Of a DNA stretch of 64,000 bases, positions 28,092 to 37,188 are shown one piece after another; the stretch's first letter is position 1, and every line of letters starts with the position of its first letter. The stretch is taken from contig JAGGDU010000219.1 of the NCBI GenBank assembly GCA_018457135.1, positions 1 to 64,000 of the forward strand, written 5' to 3'. A program made the translations under genes and the position numbers. Origin of the DNA: Trichodesmium erythraeum GBRTRLIN201 (GTDB taxonomy: Bacteria; Cyanobacteriota; Cyanobacteriia; Cyanobacteriales; Microcoleaceae). A model generated the notes under the pieces. It saw only the letters and a program-made list of their open reading frames with translations, did no database searches and was not told where the DNA came from.

Positions 28092-28853
28092 TTGATAAAT
28101 ATACCCATAAATTGGGTTGAGTTAAACATAATTGATGAGAATAAAGAAATGATTAATGAGTATGTTGAGATAGCTAATTACTATGACAACGTATTGACAA
28201 GTGGATACTATGACTTTGATTCTCTTAGCAATACTTTGTACAATTTACTTGGTGCTAGAAGAAAGATTTTAGATATTGGCGTAGGAACTGGGTTACTTAC
28301 TGAAAAAATGCTTTCTTTGGCAAACTATAAGATTGTTGGTGTTGATTTTTCTTCCCGAATGTTGGAAATTGCTAAGAAAAGATTGGCAATTTCAGATGTT
28401 AAGTTGATTTGTCAAGATATGACAGAGTTTGAAACTGAGGAAAAGTTTGAAGCTATAGTTTCTACGGGAGGTGTTATTGCTGCTGTGGAAGAAGAAGGAG
28501 AATATAGAATTTATAGTCATATAACTGATCCAGAACAAAATAAGCAGTTGCTGGCAAAGTTACACAGTCAGTTAGATGATGGTGGATTATTAGCACTAGC
28601 AATTCAGGGACCTCATAATAATTATAAAAAGGAAATTAAAGATGAGATTTTTTATGAGCAGAAAATCAAGAAAGAGGGAAGTTATGTGGATAAGTGGTAT
28701 GTTTTTTCTCAAGCTAATGGAGAAGTTCTTAAGGAACAATTTTGCCGTTTTTATTTTTTTGATGGAAAACAAACTAACCAAACTTTAATTGATGCTGGAT
28801 TTCAGCAAGGATATCAGATTATTGATGGTAAGTTTTTGGTTAGTTACAAATAG
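28092..28853 (+). CDS. Class I SAM-dependent methyltransferase
   Basis: 253 residues if the TTG at 28092 is used (weak TAGG before it). The frame closes just upstream at a TAG, and the next choice is ATG 28149 (MINEYVEIANYYDNV), which would also give a complete fold. Motif I is ILDIGVGTGLL, post-I VGVDFSSRMLE, and motif IV region CQDMTEFE with an acidic loop. A C-terminal beta-rich part (FYEQKIKKEG...FFDGKQTN) may bind substrate. The substrate is unknown. No operon partner; a broken paralogue fragment precedes it. Confidence 0.82.
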   Translation: MINIPINWVELNIIDENKEMINEYVEIANYYDNVLTSGYYDFDSLSNTLYNLLGARRKILDIGVGTGLLTEKMLSLANYKIVGVDFSSRMLEIAKKRLAISDVKLICQDMTEFETEEKFEAIVSTGGVIAAVEEEGEYRIYSHITDPEQNKQLLAKLHSQLDDGGLLALAIQGPHNNYKKEIKDEIFYEQKIKKEGSYVDKWYVFSQANGEVLKEQFCRFYFFDGKQTNQTLIDAGFQQGYQIIDGKFLVSYK

Positions 28854-29439
28854 TCTGCTAATATCTATTTAAGATGTATATTAGAAAGTCATAATTTCAG
28901 TTATAATTTATCTGAATTATGATTTCTGTGAGATGGTATCAGTACTACTAAAAATGAGCGATCGCTTTTGGTTTTGATGGATATTTTTTATTGGTTGATT
29001 TTCATGATGATTGTCTTTTTTTCAGAGATTAATTAATCACAAAATCTGGGTATAGTTTGTTTTTTTTGATGGAGCTTGACTTTTTGCTTTACTATTACTC
29101 TTATTCGGAAATAAGTGGCTTTTTATTGTGGTAGATTTTAATTCTGATATTAGGGCTTGAATTTTGACATTTTCTGAAGCTCAAGATTTTTTTTCGGCGG
29201 CGACTTTTTTTTTGCTTTTGCTTGACTTTTGTTTCCCTTGACTGGTATTATTATCATAATGGAAGTGGTGACACATTTAAAAATTTTGCTTCTATTCCCA
29301 TTATCTTAATTATAGCTGTCAAATGCAAGACTTGTCAACTACTTTTACCCTCTTTTTTCAGAAAAATTTTCGAGAATATATAAAGTTACAGAAAGACAAA
29401 ATGATCTTCTATTTGCTCGAAAGAAATCTGCTGTAAATT
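28854..29439. other. Intergenic region with a possible decayed lysine-rich frame
   Basis: On the minus strand, 29025-29265 reads as a Lys/Ser-rich peptide (SQAKAKKKVAAEKKS, stop, then ALISELKSTTIKSHLFPNK) interrupted by a TGA. This could be the remnant of a small basic protein gene or chance. Nothing else seen. Confidence 0.3.
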
Positions 29440-29937
29440 TTAGATACTAATTAAATTTAAATCAATATCCAACTTACCTATCGAAGTCAATTTAGCATAG
29501 CGTCCGTGGAGAGTTTCGTCAAAATTATCTCCTACACTAGAAAAACTCAAACAAACTTGTAAAAAATCTGGGGGATAATAAACTAACTTCTCAGCCCATT
29601 CAATGGCGAGAATACCTAAAGGTACTTCTAAACCTTCCCAATAAATCTCTAAATTTAGGGCTTCTATCTCTGAACTTTCTAAACGATATAAATCAAAATG
29701 ATAAAGAGGAATTCTGCCAGAAAAATATTCATTAATTAATGTGAATGTGGGGCTATCAATTGTTTCAGTTATTCCCAAACCTATCCCAAGACCTTGAACT
29801 AATGTGGTTTTACCAGTACCTAAATTTCCCTCCAATAAAATTACACCACCAGCAGGTAAAAATTTTCCTAAACTTTTACCAAGGTTATAAGTAGCTGCTG
29901 CATTTCCTAGTGACAAAAATACTTCTTGACTTTTCAT
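29440..29937 (-). CDS. tsaE: tRNA threonylcarbamoyladenosine biosynthesis ATPase TsaE
   Basis: 165 residues. Walker A is GNLGTGKTT (37-45); SPTFTLINEY and YHFDLYRLES are typical TsaE switch motifs, and AIEWAEKL follows. With TsaB, TsaC and TsaD it makes the t6A modification on ANN-decoding tRNAs. Start and length fit the family. It is the last gene of a minus-strand series, 91 bp after the caspase-like/FGE gene. It is a housekeeping gene and its position there is probably incidental. Confidence 0.95.
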   Translation of the reverse strand: MKSQEVFLSLGNAAATYNLGKSLGKFLPAGGVILLEGNLGTGKTTLVQGLGIGLGITETIDSPTFTLINEYFSGRIPLYHFDLYRLESSEIEALNLEIYWEGLEVPLGILAIEWAEKLVYYPPDFLQVCLSFSSVGDNFDETLHGRYAKLTSIGKLDIDLNLISI

Positions 29938-29944
29938 TTAATTC

Positions 29945-29985
29945 TTAATTGGTAATTTCAGTTATTAGTTATTAGTTATTAGTGA
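29945..29985. repeat. Short tandem repeat TTAGTTA
   Basis: Four near-perfect heptamers between tsaE and the FGE gene stop. Same unit as at 33478-33520 (opposite orientation) and 40192-40218. Confidence 0.8.
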
Positions 29986-30028
29986 AAAAAAAACAGGGTA
30001 AAGGGCAAAAGGGGGAAAGAGAAAAGGG

Positions 30029-32023
30029 TTAGAGAGTTATCCCGCCATCGCAGACAACACGAAAACCGATAAAGATGAAGTGGTCGTCGCGCCTAAGAGA
30101 GCCGCTGCGAAACGCAGAACGGCAATAACTAGGATAGGAGACCCAGGAACCGCCCCGTACTAAGGCCCCAATTTCGGTATAATATTTTTTATTACTAGCA
30201 ACCCAAGGACTTCCATATGTAGGAGCATAATGATAACCATCACGGGAACAATTATCAGCACACCATTCCCATACATTTCCGTGCATATCATATAATCCAA
30301 AAGCATTTGGTGGAAATTGACCTACAGGAGTAGTTTGGTTTCTATATTCTCCTTTGGGCCCATTCCCGTAATAGTTGCCATTATAGTTAACTAACTCAGA
30401 TGTTATAGTTTCTCCAAAGTAGAAAGGTGTAGTGGTTCCTGCACGGCAAGCATATTCCCACTCTGCTTCACTGGGTAGTCTATAATTCCTTCCTGTTAAT
30501 TTCGATAGTCTTTCACAGAACTCTACTGCTTGGTACCAGTTTACCTTCTCAACTGGTCTCTCCCATCTATCTATATCTTGATATGGTTCCTTAAAGTATG
30601 ATGGCTCTGGGTCTAGGTCTAAATTTACTTTCAAGTTTGTCTGAGAAGCGATCGCTCTCCACTGTCCTTGAGTAACCGGATATTTGCCCATAAAAAAGGG
30701 AGAGACAGTCACATCGTTTTGGGGGCGTTCATCATGATAGCTACCCTCTTCACTTTCAGGAGAACCCATGGTAAAGTTACCACCAGGAATAATTACCATT
30801 TCTAGTTCTAACTGTTGCGCAATAGTTTCCCTAAAGTATTGGGTAAGCTTAGTATCTTGCTTGATAATTTTTCCCCCTCCGTCAACTGTAGGTGTTGTAT
30901 ACTGAAAAACCTGAAAGTCTGAAGGAAAAGGAACCCATTCTCCCAAATTTTTGGGAGAAATAAACTTTTGTAGAATTTGCCTCTGCTGGTTATTCCGTTT
31001 GTTAAGTTCCCGACCGCGATCGCTCAAAAACTTCTGAAGTTGATTTATACTCAAACTCCCTTCACTCGACCGGAGTGCTTCGTGTAAAGCATAAGTAAAA
31101 CTTCCCTGCTGAAGTTGCTCAACTTCATTAGCTTCTTTACTCAAGAAAACTATCAGTTCCTGCCCATCTTTAACAGAAAAAGAAAAACCGGAAAAGAAAG
31201 AAATTTCACCAGAGATATAGTTAGTATCTAAGAACAAAATTACTTTTCCTGCACCAGAAGAAAATAATTTTTCTACAAGAGAATTAACAGAAATAGCAGT
31301 TGTTCTGAAGTCATCCTTTTGACTATCTGCTGGGATGAGATAGTCTACATCTTCTATACACTCACCGTAGCCACTAAAGAAAAACCAAAAATTATCTTCT
31401 GCTGAGAGGAAAGGTTTCTCAAATTTCTCTGCCAAAAACCTCTTAAGTCTCACTGAAATTACTTCTGTAAATAAATCAACCTTGCTAAAGTTTTTCTGCT
31501 CAAACCAATTTTTTATTACCTCTGCATCTTTAACAGCATATCTTAGAGATGGTAGATAATTATATTGGTTAATGCCCATAGCGATCGCGTGATTATTTCT
31601 AACCTTAACTCCAGCAATAATTGAGTCATCTTGTTTATCCGCAACTACAGCCACATTCTCCAAACGCAACCTTTTGAGAGGTACGCCCCAACCATTAACC
31701 AAAGTTACTCTAATCTCTCCTTCCATCTCCTTTTGAGCAGCAGTTAATAAAAATTTTGCCGGGCCGTAAGTCCCCCCAAAGCGATGTAAAACCACTGCAG
31801 GTTCGCCGATAATTTGAATCTTAAATAATGGAGTAGTATCTCCTTGACAATAGGTATCTACCCGAAAATAAATAGGATATTCTTCCTCCTCATAATTCCA
31901 TTTTTCAAAATCCTCAGTTTGTTTAATATCAATTTCCATCAAATAAGTTTTACCCACTTCTGCCGAATGGGGATAGTTAATTATAGGTTGAATTGATATA
32001 GGTAGTTGTTGAGTTTCATTCAT
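30029..32023 (-). CDS. Pseudo-orthocaspase fused to FGE/C-type-lectin domain
   Basis: 664 residues from the ATG at 32023 (MNETQQLP); a TTG eight codons upstream also opens the frame. Residues 1 to about 135 are a beta-rich domain of unknown type. A caspase-like p20 domain follows (about 140-355: HAIAMGINQYNYLPSLRYAVKDA, then FWFFFSGYGE). The catalytic His of SGHG is Tyr219 and the catalytic Cys of DxCxSG is Asn268 (DTNYISG), so it cannot be a protease. An FGE-sulfatase fold fills about 404-664 (MVIIPGGNFTMGSPES, FGLYDMHGNVWEWC, VRGGSWVSY) and ends in a candidate DGR variable region. Such YN pseudo-variants are known among cyanobacterial orthocaspases. A sensor or adaptor for the CHAT protease encoded just upstream is inference. 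Confidence 0.85.
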   Translation of the reverse strand: MNETQQLPISIQPIINYPHSAEVGKTYLMEIDIKQTEDFEKWNYEEEEYPIYFRVDTYCQGDTTPLFKIQIIGEPAVVLHRFGGTYGPAKFLLTAAQKEMEGEIRVTLVNGWGVPLKRLRLENVAVVADKQDDSIIAGVKVRNNHAIAMGINQYNYLPSLRYAVKDAEVIKNWFEQKNFSKVDLFTEVISVRLKRFLAEKFEKPFLSAEDNFWFFFSGYGECIEDVDYLIPADSQKDDFRTTAISVNSLVEKLFSSGAGKVILFLDTNYISGEISFFSGFSFSVKDGQELIVFLSKEANEVEQLQQGSFTYALHEALRSSEGSLSINQLQKFLSDRGRELNKRNNQQRQILQKFISPKNLGEWVPFPSDFQVFQYTTPTVDGGGKIIKQDTKLTQYFRETIAQQLELEMVIIPGGNFTMGSPESEEGSYHDERPQNDVTVSPFFMGKYPVTQGQWRAIASQTNLKVNLDLDPEPSYFKEPYQDIDRWERPVEKVNWYQAVEFCERLSKLTGRNYRLPSEAEWEYACRAGTTTPFYFGETITSELVNYNGNYYGNGPKGEYRNQTTPVGQFPPNAFGLYDMHGNVWEWCADNCSRDGYHYAPTYGSPWVASNKKYYTEIGALVRGGSWVSYPSYCRSAFRSGSLRRDDHFIFIGFRVVCDGGITL
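30031..30156 (-). other. Candidate DGR variable region of the pseudo-orthocaspase/FGE gene
   Basis: The final 126 bases are markedly GC-rich against the surrounding AT-rich gene. Constant codons G-G-S-W, Y-P, C-R-S and G-F-R match the FGE gene at the left edge of the window, and most residues between them differ. The coding end runs into CTGCGATGGCGGGATAA. No reverse transcriptase of DGR type or template repeat is found in the window. Confidence 0.65.
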
Positions 32024-32144
32024 ATTTTTGGGCAAGTCAGAATTCAAAAATGATAATAATTATGTGAGAATAACTATGTATATTATTAGTAAAAGTCATT
32101 AAAAAAACAGATCACAAATAACAGATAATTAAAAAAGCTGATAT

Positions 32145-33476
32145 TTAAATACCTTCTTTTTTCAAAAGCTCCAATTTAGCCATAGGGTTCCCATAATAAA
32201 TATACATAAAGGTATAAATAAATAAATATTTATTCTCATCATTACCTTTCTGACGCTGATATTCATCAGCAGCTTTCCGTCGGAGATTTTTTAAAATTGT
32301 AGCGACAGAAAGATGGGGATATTTTTGACATTCTTGAAAGAAATTACGAGAAATTTTAGCTGCATATGTATCATAAACTTCACATAATGTTCCTATGACT
32401 CCCTCAGCTCCTTTTTCTAAGAAAAATGTAGAAAACCCTATGGGATATTCTTGTCCTATTGTAGGGTTAGTATCAATAATTTTTAAAGTATCATTTTGTT
32501 GTAAACGTCCAGAGTTACAAGCATTCATAAAAACAATTGAACCTTTTTTGAAAAAATTAAAATCATATTCATATAAATCATATACAGATATTTGTTGTGT
32601 CTCATCTTTTTCTCCTAGTTTACTTTGAGATAAATCCTTATCAAAAAAACCATGACTGGCGATAAAAACTAAACTAACCTCTGAATTAACTTGATCTAAA
32701 TTAACTTTATCTAAATCATCAAAAAAATTTCGTACATTGTCATAAATAGTCGAATGAAAAACTTCTATAATCTCCTTTTCTTGCTCAACTTCGGGTAAAT
32801 CTTTAGTATTTAGATAAGCTACTATTTTACCGCAACATTTTTTTTCTGTAACTTCTAAATTAATGAAGCCATTAACGTTATCTAAATCTTCTGGATTTGT
32901 AATATCTTGCCATCTGACTGTAACGAGAGAAGCTCCTAAATAATCATTATTTTTCAATTCCAACATTTCCCAAGGAATTTCAAAAGTTGTACGGTCATTA
33001 ATAATTAAATAAGAGAAATTATGTTGTCTTTCTTGTAATTTTTCTTGTAATTTCAGTAGCCATCCCCTAATTTTTTTAGCCTGAGAATTTTTCTGAGAAA
33101 ACATCCGCATTATACCGGGAGTTTCTTCTAGATTTAGATTGATAATGTTATCAAAAGATATTCTTGGAGCTGGAGTAGGGTCAGTATGTAATTGTTCGCC
33201 TATTTTTAACGAGCCGTGACGGCAGCGAATAATTATATTATCATTATTATTATTAGGAGATTCTACTTCTAAAAAAGCAAATTTCCAATCAAATTTTCCA
33301 TCTAATTTAATGCCAAAACTCTCAGAAAGTGAGCTTTTATTATTATCAGTCAACCCTTCAATTTTTTCCAGCTCTAATTCTTGATCATTGAGTAATTTAT
33401 CCGGAGATTCTCCTTGGGCAAATAATCTACTTGGATAAGGACTTTGTTGATTTTTTAGCTTTTGAATTGGATTCAT
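32145..33476 (-). CDS. CHAT-domain (caspase-like) protease
   Basis: 443 residues. The N-terminal half (1 to about 210) is of unknown function with an acidic, Asn-rich start. The C-terminal CHAT domain has an intact dyad: His275 in FIASHGFF and Cys320 in FMNACNSG, with the family features AYLNT and a late FSTFFLEKGAEGVIGTL. CHAT proteases act as effectors in bacterial conflict and cell-death systems, and some are activated by a partner protein. It is 122 bp upstream of the pseudo-orthocaspase/FGE gene on the same strand, so the active protease and its dead relative are probably co-expressed. Confidence 0.87.
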   Translation of the reverse strand: MNPIQKLKNQQSPYPSRLFAQGESPDKLLNDQELELEKIEGLTDNNKSSLSESFGIKLDGKFDWKFAFLEVESPNNNNDNIIIRCRHGSLKIGEQLHTDPTPAPRISFDNIINLNLEETPGIMRMFSQKNSQAKKIRGWLLKLQEKLQERQHNFSYLIINDRTTFEIPWEMLELKNNDYLGASLVTVRWQDITNPEDLDNVNGFINLEVTEKKCCGKIVAYLNTKDLPEVEQEKEIIEVFHSTIYDNVRNFFDDLDKVNLDQVNSEVSLVFIASHGFFDKDLSQSKLGEKDETQQISVYDLYEYDFNFFKKGSIVFMNACNSGRLQQNDTLKIIDTNPTIGQEYPIGFSTFFLEKGAEGVIGTLCEVYDTYAAKISRNFFQECQKYPHLSVATILKNLRRKAADEYQRQKGNDENKYLFIYTFMYIYYGNPMAKLELLKKEGI

Positions 33477-33477
33477 T

Positions 33478-33520
33478 AAACTAATAACTAATAACTAATA
33501 ACTAATAACTAATAACTATA
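33478..33520. repeat. Short tandem repeat ACTAATA
   Basis: Five to six near-perfect heptamers directly upstream of the CHAT gene start, separating it from the VWA gene. This is the reverse complement of the TTAGTTA unit at 29945 and 40192. Confidence 0.85.
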
Positions 33521-33599
33521 GCAACTTCCACAGTATTTTGAGTATATCAAACTTGCTGAGGTACAACTAGTAATATACACCTAATCTTGGTGAGGCACA

Positions 33600-33625
33600 C
33601 CTATCCCGGGCAAGATGCCGGCACT
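33600..33625. repeat. Small GC-rich palindromic repeat (GGCAAGATGCC type)
   Basis: CCGGGCAAGATGCCGG can form a short hairpin. The core GCAAGATGCC is, as I recall, a dispersed repeat in several filamentous cyanobacteria. Confidence 0.45.
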
Positions 33626-33743
33626 AGAAACATTTAATTTTTAATATTTGTACTTTGTATACTTGGAATTTGCTGCAAAATTTAACCTTTGACTTAATTT
33701 TGACTTTCTTCTAGCCTTTTACTTTTTAGTTTTGATTTTTAAA

Positions 33744-35696
33744 TTAATTGTGACTTGTAATTTCCCAATTTTCCACAGGTGGAATAGACAAAATTTTTGC
33801 TCCTAATGCTTTCGCTAATAGTAATGGTAAATCAGGATATTGTTTAGATTGAGGATTAAGAAATATAGTTTCTAAATTACCTAAATTACTAATTTTTCGA
33901 GCAACTTCCAAAGCATCTTCTACCCCTTTTTTCCCCACAGGAGGCTTAATTTTTCCTACATGACTTGCTTCCAAAGGAACATTACCTCTACCATCACTAA
34001 CTACCACTAATACCGCTTTTTGTACAGTATTTTTCCCATGTTGTAAAGCATGACGAAGAGTTTTCAAAGCCAAGTCAAAGCCATGTGCCAAAGGTGTAGC
34101 TTTACCTTTTTTAGTCTTTTCCAAGTCTAGTCCCATGGCAATTGTAGGTACCAGAATATTTTGACCAGATATTTTTTTAGCCCGTAATTCTACAGGATTA
34201 ATTGTAACATTTGACTGGTTATTATCTAATACGATAGAGTTCGGAGCAATACCAACTTGAATTAAACCAACACTTGCTCTTTGGCTGTAAGCCCAACTAA
34301 GATAGGGCAATAATTTTTCTTCCCATTGACAATATTCTAAACAAGTATAATCTAGTAAAAGCATGAACATCTGTTCCGCAACGGAAGCGCGACGATAACG
34401 ATATAAATCAGAGGGCAATATTTTCAATTTATGATAATTATTACCCTGTTTTTTCTGACGAATTTTCTGAAATTTAGCTGCTTCTAATAGACTCCTAACT
34501 ATAGCTAAATCATTAGCGTTAGTAGTTTTTTCTAGCCCAAGAATTGTGCCACAATGAATAGTTTTAGATTGAGAAATACGGGTAGGTAATTTAAGGGAAT
34601 CTATTTCTCTTTCTAATGAAGTAGTATCTTCTATATAAGGATTTTCTAAAAGTGTAATTTCTGGCAAATCAGTATCTGGAAAATAATTAGATACCTGTGA
34701 TTGATAAACAGGAATTTCTGGTGGATTATTTGATAAAGATTCGTCTTTAATTTCTGATAATTCGGGTGATCTTCGTGGTTCAAAATCATTATCTTCTGTC
34801 TCTGGTTGTGGATTGAAACTCTTAAAATCAATAGAATTATTAATATTATTTCTTTCTAACTTCAATCCCATAATTTTAGCTACTTTATCCACATGCTTAA
34901 CTGTGACTGAATCTGCTGCTTCTAATTGAGCATAGGTACTTGCAAAACGAGCCAAAGCAATTTCTCGCCGATGATAAATATTTGACTCATAATTATAATT
35001 TAAAATTGTCTCCAAAGCTGATGGTGTCATACTTGGTAAAGAGGAACGAATTTGTCTCAACCATTCCTGTAATTCTGGTTCAATTTTCCTTTCTTCAAAC
35101 AATAATTTTTGTGGTTTTTCCGGACTATTTAATAACTTTTGAATCTGAGTTACTCTCTTATCATTATTCTCAATTTGTTGTATATTGAGACGCAGGGCAA
35201 ACCTATCTAATAAATGAGGTGAAATCTTACCAATTTCCTCATTCTGACTCGAACAACCAACTAACCAACAAAAATTAGGTTGCCAATATTTATGTTGTCC
35301 GTGACGCTCTAAATGTGCGACATCTGCTCCCATCAATACAACACAAGCCCTCATAGCTGCTAAACTTAATTTAGTCAGATCTGGAATAATTACTAACTTA
35401 ATTTCATTCGTATTATCTGCACTACTAAATAATCCAAATTGCCAATTAAAAGCTTGTTTTTCCAACTCATCCCCTAGCCCAACTTGCCCCCATAAATTAT
35501 CCTCTGATTCAAAAGTTCCCAACTTCAACGGAACAACTTTTTCACATTCTGTTGTTACTTTAAGTAGAGACACTAAAATACCAGCAACTTGCTGCAAATT
35601 ATTAATAGAAATATCAAACAGCAAAATACTGCGTAACTTGGAATTAAGCGCTACACAACAAAGAGATTTCATTAAAGAGCTTTGAATATTTACCAT
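33744..35696 (-). CDS. ChlD-like VWA-domain protein of a conflict system
   Basis: 650 residues laid out like magnesium chelatase subunit D: a degenerate AAA+ domain without Walker A (about 1-210, with DLTKLSLAAMRA and LLDRFALRL), an AAA lid (about 215-275), an acidic, Pro-rich linker (about 290-370) and a VWA domain (about 440-640, VVVSDGRGN, VARKISNLG). The MIDAS DxSxS is degenerate (LDYTCLE near 447), while a Thr (ATPLAHG) and the Asp of SDGR remain. It is too divergent to be the biosynthetic ChlD. Its place between a ChlI-like ATPase remnant and a CHAT gene points to a VWA-MoxR-type signalling role. Confidence 0.75.
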   Translation of the reverse strand: MVNIQSSLMKSLCCVALNSKLRSILLFDISINNLQQVAGILVSLLKVTTECEKVVPLKLGTFESEDNLWGQVGLGDELEKQAFNWQFGLFSSADNTNEIKLVIIPDLTKLSLAAMRACVVLMGADVAHLERHGQHKYWQPNFCWLVGCSSQNEEIGKISPHLLDRFALRLNIQQIENNDKRVTQIQKLLNSPEKPQKLLFEERKIEPELQEWLRQIRSSLPSMTPSALETILNYNYESNIYHRREIALARFASTYAQLEAADSVTVKHVDKVAKIMGLKLERNNINNSIDFKSFNPQPETEDNDFEPRRSPELSEIKDESLSNNPPEIPVYQSQVSNYFPDTDLPEITLLENPYIEDTTSLEREIDSLKLPTRISQSKTIHCGTILGLEKTTNANDLAIVRSLLEAAKFQKIRQKKQGNNYHKLKILPSDLYRYRRASVAEQMFMLLLDYTCLEYCQWEEKLLPYLSWAYSQRASVGLIQVGIAPNSIVLDNNQSNVTINPVELRAKKISGQNILVPTIAMGLDLEKTKKGKATPLAHGFDLALKTLRHALQHGKNTVQKAVLVVVSDGRGNVPLEASHVGKIKPPVGKKGVEDALEVARKISNLGNLETIFLNPQSKQYPDLPLLLAKALGAKILSIPPVENWEITSHN

Positions 35697-36055
35697 AATT
35701 ATGGAATAGTAATTCTGTGATTAATTACCGGCTTTTTCTGTGACTTTTTGCCAAGGATATAATTAGGGTTTGCTAACTAAATGAGGACTTACCCACGGGC
35801 ACTACACGAGAGCAAAGGCGAATGCCAGAAAGTCTCTACATATAGTATTTTCAAGGTGAATTGGTGTAAGTCTTGTCAATATAATTTCCCGTTGCTCTGT
35901 AGGAATGTTGCATGCAACCTCCCTACTTCTCATCCTGGGAGATAAGATGTTAGCAGTGGGTCTACTCCCAGGAGTGGTTAGGAGTGCTTCCACCAGTTCC
36001 CCTACCTAGAAGGAAAAAGCCTTATGCCCTAACATATATCGCGGTTCTGGGCAAG
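35697..36055. other. Gap between VWA gene and ATPase pseudogene
   Basis: About 360 bases, GC-richer than its surroundings, with a TTGCATGCAA palindrome at 35907-35916 and ACCTCCCTAC, a motif also in the repeat at 2069. No gene is supported. Confidence 0.4.
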
Positions 36056-37003
36056 TTATGTTAATATATTCTTTACCTTATTCTCATCTTCATCAGTCCA
36101 AGGAGGTTGGGTACTTTGGAGAAATTCAGGGCGACGGTGTTGCAAAACTAATTGAGCGACTGCTTGAATATGCTCAATATTTACCTGTTGAAAACCATGC
36201 AAAGCAGCATAGGCACGGGAAGCTAGGGCAATTACATAATCTGCTCTGTTTCCTTCTGCCTGAAAAGCCGCCGTCAACTCTACACAATATTCGATCGTAT
36301 CCTTTGGTATTTTTATCTGACGAACATTATTTTTTGCATCCTCTAACTTTTGTTTGTATGCTTGATCCTTTTCCCTAGCTTTATCAATATATTCAGAAGA
36401 TGTACCTTGAGAAAAGTCGAACATTGCCTGATCCCATTCCATAACTGTTTGTAAAATTTTCATCCGTTCTTGGCGGTCAGTTTGTGCCTTGATATCCACC
36501 ATCAAGCCAAACCTATCTAATAACTGAGGACGCAAACCCCCCTCCTCAGGGTTCATGGTACTTACCAAAGTAAACGATACTGCCTCTTCCATTCGTTTTC
36601 CTTCTCGCTGCACCACTAAAACTCCCGTAGAAGTAACATCAAGAATAATATTGACAATATGATCGTCAAGTAAATTCACTTCATCAATATAAAGTAACTT
36701 ATCATTAGCTTCTTTGAGCAAACCATCTTGCCATTTTGCTTCACTCTCCATTAACTGACTAATTTCCCAACCTCCCATCACCCTGTCTTCTGTAGCATTT
36801 ATTGGTAAAGTTACAGGTAATTTTTGTCCATCATTACCGAAAACGCTCTCACTGCAGTTGACTTACCTGTTCCTCGCTATCCGCTTAACAAAACTCCCCC
36901 AATACGAGGAACAATATAAGCTAATTCTAATGTAAGTTTTAACTTTTCCTGACCAACAAGCAAAGTGTAAGGTAATATTTTTTTTTGCTATGGGATGTTC
37001 CAT
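36056..37003 (-). pseudogene. ChlI/MoxR-like AAA+ ATPase, disrupted
   Basis: The 3' three quarters is a clean AAA+ sequence: LPINATEDRV, LLYIDEVNLLDDHIVNIIL (Walker B), STMNPEEGGLRPQLLDRFGLMVDI and a lid. The 5' part, from an ATG at 37003, reads across three lesions: an indel at a run of nine A on the coding strand (36978-36986), a TAG at 36877-36879 inside Walker A (SG, stop, RGTGKST), and a frameshift at 36840-36843 after AVRAF. Ignoring these the product would be a full-length ChlI-type ATPase. The Walker A stop means no active ATPase from this locus unless the base calls are wrong. The nine-A run alone could be passed by slippage. Confidence 0.8.
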
Positions 37004-37116
37004 CGTCAAAAATTAAGGTAGTTAGAAACCAGCCAGTTTTAAGGGCTGGATGAAAACAACAGATATAGCTTAATGGAAAAACTAAGTCAAAAGAAAAAAA
37101 GAGTGAACTTTCTTAA

Positions 37117-37172
37117 TTTTTAAACATGATACCTAATACCTAACACCTGAAACCTAAAACCTAAAACCTAAC
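37117..37172. repeat. ACCTAA/ACCTGAA heptad repeats
   Basis: About seven imperfect units (ATACCTAATACCTAACACC and on) between the Trypco1-like gene and the ATPase pseudogene, of the same family as 20475-20517. Confidence 0.75.
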
Positions 37173-37188
37173 ATCCTATATATAAATA

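Noticed and set aside
33744-37003. The ChlD-like and ChlI-like genes as chlorophyll-synthesis magnesium chelatase subunits
   Set aside because: The VWA protein is divergent with a degenerate MIDAS, the ATPase is broken, and the neighbours are CHAT, caspase-like and Trypco1-like genes.
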